Below are positions 8,901 through 15,386 of a stretch of 48,789 nucleotides of DNA, piece by piece (position 1 is the stretch's first letter; each line of letters starts with the position of its first letter). Source of the stretch: JAYVJM01 sp043769275 (GTDB lineage Bacteria; Pseudomonadota; Gammaproteobacteria; Pseudomonadales; UBA7239). The notes under the pieces are model-generated. The model saw only the letters and a list, made by a program, of their open reading frames with translations. It searched no databases and was not told the origin of the DNA. The position numbers and the translations under genes were made by a program. The DNA lies in contig JAYVJM010000063.1 of the NCBI GenBank assembly GCA_043769275.1, positions 1 through 48,789 of the forward strand, given 5' to 3'.

Positions 8901-11191
8901 ATCTCGCCAGCACCTTTATCGCACTACACAACACGATAAAAACGCTGTTAGCGCATTTAACCGGCGTAGTTAGCAACCACAACGCACGCTTGGCGGATTT
9001 AACCGACAGGCAAAGCAGGTTGATCGCTGTAAAAGAAGCTGTCACGGCATGGCAATCACAGGCTTTCACCCAGCAATTAGTGCCGCAAGCAGTGAACCTG
9101 TCATTACACGCGGGCTCTTTTTCAGATGAAAAATTTGCCGCTTTGCAACGCTCTTTGGTTATTACTCAATGCGCCGCCGAAAACGCCATTTTAACAATGG
9201 CGCTGCAGCAAGTGAGTAATGCCAGTGATTATCAGCGTCTGCAAACGTGCGCTGAATCCTTAAAAAATGCCTTGCAGCAAACCCTAGAACCACGGCAACT
9301 TTTTATGGATGCGGGCACCATCAACATTGATCTTTGGTGTGCCACCAGCGGAGATGTTGTACAAGCATTGAGTTTGCGCAATCAGCAAGCACTACAACAC
9401 AAAGATTGGCTGCCGGTATGGCTGAATTATTTGCGCGTCAAACAAAAGCTCACCCAACAGGGTTTGGATGCCATTGCCCAGCCGCTAGAAGCGATGGTGA
9501 TAGACGCGAACGACCTGCCCCACCTCATTCAACTGGTGATTTTTCAGCAATTAGCCGCAGAGATTTTTCAGCAGTATCCCGCTCTGGCGCAATTCGACGG
9601 CGGCGAACAAAATGCCCTGCGCAGCCAGTTTCAACAATATGATCGCGATCTATTGCAAAGCCAGCGCCAAAAAGTAGCTTATCAGGCCGCACAGCAAGAA
9701 CTGCCCATCGGCAATGCCAGCGGCAAAGTCGGCACTTACAGCGAGATGGGTTTGATTCGCCACGAAACCGCAAAAAAAACGCGACACGTTCCGCTGCGTA
9801 GCCTGCTGCAACGCGCACATCAATCGGTACAGGCTTTAAAGCCGTGTTTTATGATGAGCCCCATGTCGGTGGCGCAGTATCTGCCGGCGGGGTTATTCCA
9901 GTTTGACTTGGTGGTGATGGATGAAGCCTCGCAAATTCGCCCAGAAGACGCGCTGGGCGCGATAGCGCGCGGCACGCGCTTGGTGGTGGTGGGCGATCCG
10001 AAGCAACTGCCGCCCACGGCATTTTTTAGCCGCAGTATCGCAGTAGAGGATGAGGACGACAGCGTGGCACTGGAAGCGGCCGAAAGCATCCTAGAAGTCG
10101 TGCAGCCCATGTTTACCACCCGCCGCCTGCGCTGGCATTACCGCTCGCGTCACGCCTCGCTTATCGCCTTCTCCAACCAACATTTTTACGATAACGACCT
10201 GATTTTATTTCCCTCGCCACAGCAGCACTCGGCAGAATTTGGCATCCGCTTTGAACGAGTGACCGATGGTGCGTGCAAGAAAGGGCACAATCCGACGGAA
10301 GCGCAAGCGATGGTGCGTTATGTCTGCCAGCAATTGCTGGAGCGCCCACAAGAAAGCGTGGGCATGGTGGCAATGAACGTCAAGCAGAGCGAAGAAATTG
10401 AGCGCCAACTGGAAGCCGAGTTGAAAGACAATCCGCTGTTGCGCGAGGCCTATGCGCGTAATCAGAGCCTTGATGAACCCTTGTTTATCAAAAACCTGGA
10501 AAACGTGCAGGGCGATGAGCGCGACGTGATAGTGATCGGCATGACCTACGGCTCTGAAAGCGTGGGCGGGCACGTGTTTCAGCGTTTCGGGCCCATTAAC
10601 AGCGAAACGGGCTGGCGACGTTTAAATGTGCTGTTTACGCGCGCGAAAAAACGCATGCAGGTTTTTTCCTCGATGGGCGCATCCGATGTGCTGATCAACG
10701 CCACCAGTAGCAAAGGCTTGCGTTCACTGCACGCATTTTTGGAATATGCCGAAACCGGACACTTACACAACACCCAGCACACAGGCAAACAGCCCGACAG
10801 CGATTTTGAAGTGGCAGTGATGGATGCATTGAGCAAGCACGGCTTTGAGTGCGAGCCACAGCTAGGCGTAGCCGGTTTTTTTCTGGATTTAGCCGTGCGC
10901 GACCCGAGCCAACCAGGGCGTTTTCTGATGGCTATTGAATGTGATGGCGCGACCTATCACAGCGCAAAATCGGCGCGTGACCGCGACCGCTTGCGGCAGG
11001 AAATTCTTGAGGGTTTGGGCTGGCGCGTGCGGCGTATTTGGTCAACGGACTGGTTTAAAAACCCGCAAGCCGTACTGATGCCAATTGTGCAGGAGTTGCA
11101 GCGGCTATCATCCAGCGCGGTTCCCTCCATGAGAAGTGCTGCCGCAGATTCTCATGCACGCAGTCGAGCAAAAAGTATGGCGGCGGTATAA
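5954..11191 (+). CDS. Giant DUF4011-type SF1 helicase with C-terminal PD-(D/E)XK/Vsr-like nuclease
   Basis: A 1745-residue single-protein helicase-nuclease, probably cytoplasmic. The DUF4011 region opens it (LLDLSGRNPLLNY). Walker A is GPPGSGKS at 386-393 (Lys392). A long helical insert of about 900 residues follows. Walker B is VVMDEASQ with Asp1323/Glu1324, then GDPKQLPPTAFF, the LRWHYRSRH motif and VQGDERDVIVIG near 1520. The C-terminal domain, with GFFLDLAVRD and IECDGATYH (Glu1662, Asp1664), matches the REase_MTES_1575 type related to Vsr. The family commonly carries a further DUF3320 domain; here only about 70 residues follow. Such genes are frequent in defence islands, but the substrate is unknown. 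It stands alone, and its 3' end overlaps an entericidin-like gene. Confidence 0.9.
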   Translation: MSDFAFDALAAVRNKLLDLSGRNPLLNYRHPTAACVRLIDEMPDAIVALLQEGKPLTFIAVPKPTERESHMALNAAVNTSGELQRTLFDDDASAAPGEAVAESDPQKRGLPSAEQWAKHLGMAVDYDLPEAADPEDPQTAPKKHHDSHLQTLLYANDLDARLHHMRGKAEEAIEESGANILYLVVGFLEWFESDDSEKINLAPLFTLPVQMKRSVTAGDSLYKYSIELKDDGLLNNVTLREKLHHDFHLALPDVLGQEGEALNPEAYFELLQQSILRHQPRWKIRRQASLVLLNFAKQVMYQDLDPDAWPADNRIENHPVVQQFFGSGLSGESVSAGYANEHAIDTIDNVHQLFPLIYDADSSQHSALIDAVGNARGGGKSLVIEGPPGSGKSQTITNLIAACIANGQKVLFVAEKMAALNVVKNRLDRAGLGDFCLELHSHKTQKNKIMQDLAARINAQSNYRLPADIDVDIARLENRKTQLNDYVAHINAPWAATALSLHTIFNRATKLHEAYKDKYAALNLTQLSMSGLSGENFTPLRQKELQEVAQTLRDVFLQIAEQAPNGDIRQHYWVGVTQSTFTAEQSQHLMQGLQQWTEQLQSLHAAWQTQTQALHIVAGDTVSISQISHFIEASTRLPELQGGELLAQQALIQADSTGFSAWLNTYKTIHQQLTELSGFFTPTGISSDTTPAILTQAAADSAALGLGEALNLGEVANIQKDAQRLAALATTHSQSMARIRAHIPSALQAVCSSSAHGIDAMLTLLHLIAALPADLWRYRSPEFDSPDMDALLADVNQHLQQLLPLYQKLHTLFDIARLPAAHILKNYQLTLISGGLFKWANSGWRAARKAVLLLAAQTKVNNTTLLDELPHLIQYADALAALNARAQAGPLLGAYFKGVHTDMPRLNALRNWYKAVRAEYGLGFGERIAMGDALLAMDRTLASQLDAALRQDLHQRLQALQAGHLKISRQCSEFLPLHDTHADLASTFIALHNTIKTLLAHLTGVVSNHNARLADLTDRQSRLIAVKEAVTAWQSQAFTQQLVPQAVNLSLHAGSFSDEKFAALQRSLVITQCAAENAILTMALQQVSNASDYQRLQTCAESLKNALQQTLEPRQLFMDAGTINIDLWCATSGDVVQALSLRNQQALQHKDWLPVWLNYLRVKQKLTQQGLDAIAQPLEAMVIDANDLPHLIQLVIFQQLAAEIFQQYPALAQFDGGEQNALRSQFQQYDRDLLQSQRQKVAYQAAQQELPIGNASGKVGTYSEMGLIRHETAKKTRHVPLRSLLQRAHQSVQALKPCFMMSPMSVAQYLPAGLFQFDLVVMDEASQIRPEDALGAIARGTRLVVVGDPKQLPPTAFFSRSIAVEDEDDSVALEAAESILEVVQPMFTTRRLRWHYRSRHASLIAFSNQHFYDNDLILFPSPQQHSAEFGIRFERVTDGACKKGHNPTEAQAMVRYVCQQLLERPQESVGMVAMNVKQSEEIERQLEAELKDNPLLREAYARNQSLDEPLFIKNLENVQGDERDVIVIGMTYGSESVGGHVFQRFGPINSETGWRRLNVLFTRAKKRMQVFSSMGASDVLINATSSKGLRSLHAFLEYAETGHLHNTQHTGKQPDSDFEVAVMDALSKHGFECEPQLGVAGFFLDLAVRDPSQPGRFLMAIECDGATYHSAKSARDRDRLRQEILEGLGWRVRRIWSTDWFKNPQAVLMPIVQELQRLSSSAVPSMRSAAADSHARSRAKSMAAV

Positions 11192-11313
11192 CGCTGCCCG
11201 CCCAGTTTCTCAACATCTTCACCAAAACCCTGCACTGTGTTGCAGCCACTGATTAAAAACGTGGTGGCGAATACTAACAGGAACATGGCTTTTATTCGTA
11301 GCAGTTTTTGCAT
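11152..11313 (-). CDS. Entericidin A/B-like small lipoprotein with an altered C-terminus
   Basis: A 53-residue lipoprotein starting at the ATG at 11313: a short positive N-terminus, a hydrophobic run, and the lipobox LISGC followed by NTVQGFGEDVEKLGGQ, the signature of the entericidin family (small envelope lipoproteins, some part of an antidote/toxin pair linked to osmotic stress). A GAGG lies 11 bases upstream. Entericidins normally end soon after this motif with a short Lys/Ala tail. Here the last 14 residues (RYTAAILFARLRA) are read antisense to the 3' end of the helicase gene, a 40-base overlap, so the original C-terminus seems to have been replaced. It starts 13 bases after the ion channel gene and probably shares its transcript. 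Confidence 0.75.
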   Translation of the reverse strand: MQKLLRIKAMFLLVFATTFLISGCNTVQGFGEDVEKLGGQRYTAAILFARLRA

Positions 11314-11326
11314 TGGGGGGTTGTCC

Positions 11327-11779
11327 TCATTTTTTTCCATGCGGTGAAGTTTCCCAGAGGCGCTGCATTTCTATAAACATGAAAGAGGCCGTCCAAGATA
11401 TCATCACCATGCCAATAAGTGCTTCAAGTCCAGCAAGATAACGAATATCGCCCTGCGGATAAATATCACCAAAACCGGTCGTTGTGTAAGTAATAAAAGA
11501 AAAATAACTGCAATCAAGAAGCGTATTAGCAAAGCCTCCAAGCAGCGTACCAAAACCGCCGATCTGTATTAAAAAATAGTAAGCAAAAGCGAATAGCCAT
11601 ATCTCGATAACGTGTCCCGCTATCGCGCCGAATAACCCAAACAAAACCCGCAAATGGGGCTTGCACGATAGCCGTCGCATGCCGACAGAAAGTAGCGTCA
11701 ACACATTGTAATGAACAAGAACGGCCGCTGTGCAGAGTATGCTGTTGATAATAGAGATATAAACTAAAGAGACCGTCAT
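11327..11779 (-). CDS. Two-TM ion channel of the Ion_trans_2 / potassium channel type
   Basis: A 150-residue inner-membrane protein. Hydrophobic segments lie near the N-terminus, at about 45-70 and at about 110-135. Between the last two is the pore loop SFITYTTTGFGDIYPQGD, whose TTGFGD is a variant of the TVGYGD potassium selectivity filter. No cytosolic ligand-binding domain is attached. The ATG at 11779 is preferred over an upstream TTG because it directly precedes the first hydrophobic segment, though no strong ribosome binding site is visible. It is followed at once by the entericidin-like gene. Selectivity for potassium is inferred from the filter. Confidence 0.8.
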   Translation of the reverse strand: MTVSLVYISIINSILCTAAVLVHYNVLTLLSVGMRRLSCKPHLRVLFGLFGAIAGHVIEIWLFAFAYYFLIQIGGFGTLLGGFANTLLDCSYFSFITYTTTGFGDIYPQGDIRYLAGLEALIGMVMISWTASFMFIEMQRLWETSPHGKK

Positions 11780-11881
11780 AATGCTACTTTTTATCGTTCG
11801 TGGCGTATTTTGTAGCACATCTATAGATGCTTGCAAATCAAAGCCCTTGCACCGTTCAACGGTTTTTTTAGATTAATTGTG

Positions 11882-12676
11882 ATGTCACTGCCTCCCCACG
11901 AAATCCATCTCTGGCTCTGCGCGCGCCCGCTGGCGGCACATCCCGCGCTGGCGACATTAATTACACCCGCCGAACAACAACAAGCCGCCAACATCGCCAG
12001 CCTGTCGCGGCGCACGGAGTGGCTGGCGGGGCGCACACTGCTACGCCAATGCCTTGCCCACTACACAGGGCGAAATGCGCTGGATTTGGCTTTCGTGACA
12101 ACGGCACAAGGTAAACCGCAGCTTATTGATGCGCCGATTTTTGAGGCGTTCGATTTCAATATCAGCCACGGGCAACATTGGATAGGCTGTGCTTTGGCGC
12201 GCGCGGTGTCTGTGGGATTGGATATCGACAGCACCAGACGCAAGACACGTATCAACGCGATTGCAGCGCGCTATTTTCACGCCAGTGAACAGCAAATTAT
12301 GGCGAATCAAGTAAGCGAGTACTCGCAACAGCAATGTTTTTTCAAGCTGTGGACGTTAAAAGAAGCCTATATCAAAGCCTGCGGCAACAAACTAACTGGC
12401 CGGCGTTTACACGATATCGTGTTTACACTGACAAACGACGGAACATCAGCACAGCCACTCTTTCCGCTACCCGACGGGCATTGGCATTTTTCACAACGAT
12501 CATTTTTGAGCGATCAGCATCTGGCGCTGGCCAGCCAATGGCTTGAAAATAGGCCGGTACAGATACGTTATTGGCTATGGCGACCCGATGCCTCGCTTAT
12601 CGAGTTACAGGCCGACATCAGCCGTTCTTTCATCGACAAATTCACAGGTGAGCTATGCGCGTTTCCGCTGGACTGA
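11882..12676 (+). CDS. 4'-phosphopantetheinyl transferase, Sfp/AcpT type
   Basis: Transfers the phosphopantetheine arm from coenzyme A to a serine on acyl or peptidyl carrier proteins. The 264-residue product, starting at the ATG at 11882, has the N-terminal half typical of the Sfp type (RRTEWLAGRTLLRQCLA). The central metal-binding motif is VGLDIDST, with the last acidic residue of the usual G-x-D-x-E replaced. The catalytic motif is LWTLKEAYIKACG. Length suits the two-lobed Sfp class rather than the short AcpS. No polyketide or peptide synthetase lies in the window, so the carrier partner is unknown. Its last 22 bases overlap the start of the next gene. Confidence 0.88.
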   Translation: MSLPPHEIHLWLCARPLAAHPALATLITPAEQQQAANIASLSRRTEWLAGRTLLRQCLAHYTGRNALDLAFVTTAQGKPQLIDAPIFEAFDFNISHGQHWIGCALARAVSVGLDIDSTRRKTRINAIAARYFHASEQQIMANQVSEYSQQQCFFKLWTLKEAYIKACGNKLTGRRLHDIVFTLTNDGTSAQPLFPLPDGHWHFSQRSFLSDQHLALASQWLENRPVQIRYWLWRPDASLIELQADISRSFIDKFTGELCAFPLD

Positions 12677-13662
12677 TAACCGGCTTGCAAGCCGTGCCGT
12701 CGCGTATGCAGGCCGTCACAAAAGCCGGCTATGACGCGGTATTCAGCTCCGAACTCAACAACGAGCCTTTTTACCCGCTGCTGCTGGCGGCGGAACATAA
12801 CCCAAAGGTGGAATTGTTTTCAGCCATCGCTGTGGCGCTGGCGCGCAGCCCGATGACGATGGCGTATCTCGCGCACGACCTAAATCAGTACAGCCGTGGC
12901 CGCTTTGTGCTGGGTTTGGGCTCACAAATTGAAGCGCACATTAGCAAACGTTTTTCGATGCCGTGGAGCCATCCCGCTGCACGGATGCGCGAATACGTGT
13001 TGGCGTTGCGTGCAATCTGGGCAAGCTGGTACAACGGCGAAAAACTCAACTTTCGTGGCGAGTTTTATCAGCACACCTTGATGACACCGATGTTTGTGCC
13101 CGCAGAAAAAAGCTTTCCCGCTCCGCGTATTCGCTTGGGCGGTGTTGGCGCGCTGATGACCGAGGTGGCAGGCGAAGTGGCCGATGGCTTTATCGCGCAC
13201 GGCTTTACCTCCGCCGCGTATATGCGCGCCGTCACCCTGCCGGCACTGGAGCGCGGCCTGCAAACGTCAGGCAGAACACGCGCACAGCTTGATATTCTCT
13301 GTCCTGTCATGGTGGTGTCGGGCGAGACGGAAGCCGTTTTTGTAAAAAATCGCGCCGCCGTGCGCCAGCAACTGGCGTTTTACGGCTCTACGCCGGCGTA
13401 TCGGGCGGTACTCGATTTTCACGGCTGGGGCGCGCTGCAAAACGAGCTCAATGTCATGTCCAAAAAAAGCCTGTGGGCAGAAATGAGCGCGTTAATCACG
13501 GACGACATGCTCAATACTCTGGCGGTGGTGTGTGAAAACCCCGCCCAGATTGCCGGCGTTTTGCGTTCGCGTTTTGACGGTCTGCTCGACCACTGGATGT
13601 GCACAATCGAGCTGGAAAATACTGCGCTGCAACAACAGGTGGTGCGTGAGCTACAGGCCTAA
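12655..13662 (+). CDS. LLM-class flavin/F420-dependent oxidoreductase (TIGR03617-like)
   Basis: A 335-residue luciferase-like (beta/alpha)8 barrel oxidoreductase. Recognisable family stretches are ALARSPMTMAYLAHDLNQ, GRFVLGLGSQIEAHI, RFSMPWSHPAARMREYV and TEVAGEVADGFIAHGF. These are close to the TIGR03617 group, which is annotated as F420-dependent in actinobacteria; here the cofactor could equally be FMN. The ATG at 12655 overlaps the transferase gene by 22 bases, so the two are probably co-transcribed. No F420 biosynthesis gene is in the window. The substrate is unknown. Confidence 0.85.
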   Translation: MRVSAGLITGLQAVPSRMQAVTKAGYDAVFSSELNNEPFYPLLLAAEHNPKVELFSAIAVALARSPMTMAYLAHDLNQYSRGRFVLGLGSQIEAHISKRFSMPWSHPAARMREYVLALRAIWASWYNGEKLNFRGEFYQHTLMTPMFVPAEKSFPAPRIRLGGVGALMTEVAGEVADGFIAHGFTSAAYMRAVTLPALERGLQTSGRTRAQLDILCPVMVVSGETEAVFVKNRAAVRQQLAFYGSTPAYRAVLDFHGWGALQNELNVMSKKSLWAEMSALITDDMLNTLAVVCENPAQIAGVLRSRFDGLLDHWMCTIELENTALQQQVVRELQA

Positions 13663-13680
13663 GGGCGCTGTTGATGTATC

Positions 13681-13768
13681 CGTTCGTGGTGAACCTATCG
13701 AACCATAAGCGAGCGTGAATGGCCAGTAAAATCAGAACTCACCCTGCGACGGGCTCAGGGCGAACAGG
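13681..13768. repeat. Intergenic imperfect inverted repeat (GTTCG...CCTGTCGAA family)
   Basis: The left arm at 13681-13711 starts CGTTCGTGGTGAACCTATCG. The right arm at 13742-13767 contains GCGACGGGCTCAGGGCGAAC, and its reverse complement matches the left arm at most positions. About 30 bases lie between. This resembles a widespread family of proteobacterial intergenic repeats built on CCTTCGACAGGCTCAGGGCGAAC. It fills much of the 223-base gap before dbpA, where no gene is seen. Confidence 0.65.
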
Positions 13769-13885
13769 GGGTTTAGTTGGCCAAATCCTAAACTCACGAG
13801 AGCGGCTTTCACGAAGGCTGCAAAAAACCCGCTTGGGCATAGCTGCTAAACTGCATCGCTCTCCCGCCCCCTCAGGTTTTTCGCT

Positions 13886-15268
13886 GTGACCGCCCTCGCC
13901 TTTTCTGATCTACCCCTTTCTGCCGCCATGCTCGACAATCTCACCGAGCTGGGCTACACCCAAATGACCCCAATACAGGCAGAAAGCCTGCCCGCTATGC
14001 TGGCGGGCAAAGATGTCATCGCGCAGGCCAAAACCGGCAGCGGCAAAACAGCAGCATTTGGCATTGCGCTACTTAACTCGCTTAATCAGCGCTTATTTGC
14101 AACACAAACGCTCGTGCTGTGCCCCACGCGCGAATTGGCCGATCAGGTGGCCAACGAGTTGCGCCGACTGGCGCGTTTTGCCAGCAATATCAAAACCATC
14201 ACCCTCTGTGGCGGCTCACCGATAGGGCCGCAGTTGGCGGCACTGGAGCACGGCGTACACATCGTGGTGGGTACGCCTGGGCGCGTGTTAAAACACTTGG
14301 AAAAAGGCACGCTCAAACTCGAAAACATCAATACATTGGTGCTGGATGAAGCCGACCGCATGCTCGATATGGGCTTTCACGACAGCATCGTCGAGGTAGT
14401 CAGCCAGTTACCCAAAAAACGCCAGACGCTGTTATTTTCAGCCACCTACAGCGACAGCATTCGCCAGCTCAGTCGCGCGTTTCAACGCACGCCGGTGGAA
14501 GTAACGGTCGAATCTGTGCACGCAGACACACAAATAGAACAAGTCTTTTTTGAAGCCGCACGGCGCACACGTCCTGCTGCGGTGGCTGCTTTACTGCACC
14601 ATTATCAGCCCGCTTCCGCCGTATTATTTTGCAACACAAAACAGGGCTGCGAAGACATCGCCACGGCGCTGCGCGAAGAGGGCTTCCACGTTTTGGCGCT
14701 GCATGGCGATTTGGAGCAGCGCGAACGCGATCAGGTGTTAGTGCAATTTTCCAATCAAAGCTGCCCCTTATTGGTGGCAACCGATGTCGCCGCACGCGGG
14801 CTGGACATCAAAAATTTGGCCGCCGTTATCAATGTCGACCTTTCTCATGATCCGGAAGTTCATATCCACCGCATCGGCCGCACCGCGCGCGCCGGCCAAA
14901 CAGGGCTGGCCTTGAGCCTGTGCGCCAGCAATGAAATGCACCGCGCCAACGCCATTGAAGACTACCAACAGAAAGCCGTGGTATGGCAAGAGCTTCCGCT
15001 CGTGACAAACCCCATCACGCCGCCATCGCCCAAAAACATCACGCTCAACATCAGCGGTGGCCGCAAAGACAAACTGCGCGCCGGTGACATTTTGGGTGCA
15101 TTGACGGGCGAATTGGGTTTTGCGGGCAGCCTTATCGGCAAGATCGATATTTTTGACAAGCAAAGTTTTGTCGCTGTAGACAGCACCATCGCTAACGATG
15201 CCGTTACGCGACTCTCGACAGGCAAAATCAAGGGAAACAACTTTAAGGTGCGGCTGTTGTTCGTCTAA
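13886..15268 (+). CDS. dbpA: ATP-dependent RNA helicase DbpA
   Basis: A DEAD-box helicase that acts on 23S rRNA during large-subunit assembly. The 460-residue product opens FSDLPLSAAMLDNLTELGY, which aligns with E. coli DbpA, so the GTG at 13886 is taken as the start. Helicase motifs in order: Q motif TPIQ, motif I AKTGSGKT, PTRELADQ, motif II DEAD in LDEADRMLDMGF, motif III SAT, and motif VI HRIGRTARAGQ. The C-terminal 75 residues (ISGGRKDKLRAGDILGAL ... GNNFKVRLLFV) are the DbpA RNA-binding domain. Probably monocistronic. Between it and hsdR lie two small hairpins (15283-15295 and 15304-15316) without T-runs. Confidence 0.96.
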   Translation: MTALAFSDLPLSAAMLDNLTELGYTQMTPIQAESLPAMLAGKDVIAQAKTGSGKTAAFGIALLNSLNQRLFATQTLVLCPTRELADQVANELRRLARFASNIKTITLCGGSPIGPQLAALEHGVHIVVGTPGRVLKHLEKGTLKLENINTLVLDEADRMLDMGFHDSIVEVVSQLPKKRQTLLFSATYSDSIRQLSRAFQRTPVEVTVESVHADTQIEQVFFEAARRTRPAAVAALLHHYQPASAVLFCNTKQGCEDIATALREEGFHVLALHGDLEQRERDQVLVQFSNQSCPLLVATDVAARGLDIKNLAAVINVDLSHDPEVHIHRIGRTARAGQTGLALSLCASNEMHRANAIEDYQQKAVVWQELPLVTNPITPPSPKNITLNISGGRKDKLRAGDILGALTGELGFAGSLIGKIDIFDKQSFVAVDSTIANDAVTRLSTGKIKGNNFKVRLLFV

Positions 15269-15386
15269 TAAAAAATGGTGGTGTGCATGTTGCACCGAAA
15301 AACGCGCTGTTAGCGCCAATGAATGTTGCTGCGGGCTGGGGGGCACGGCCGGTTTAAATATCTGCCAAGCGGATGAATCTCCCCCA

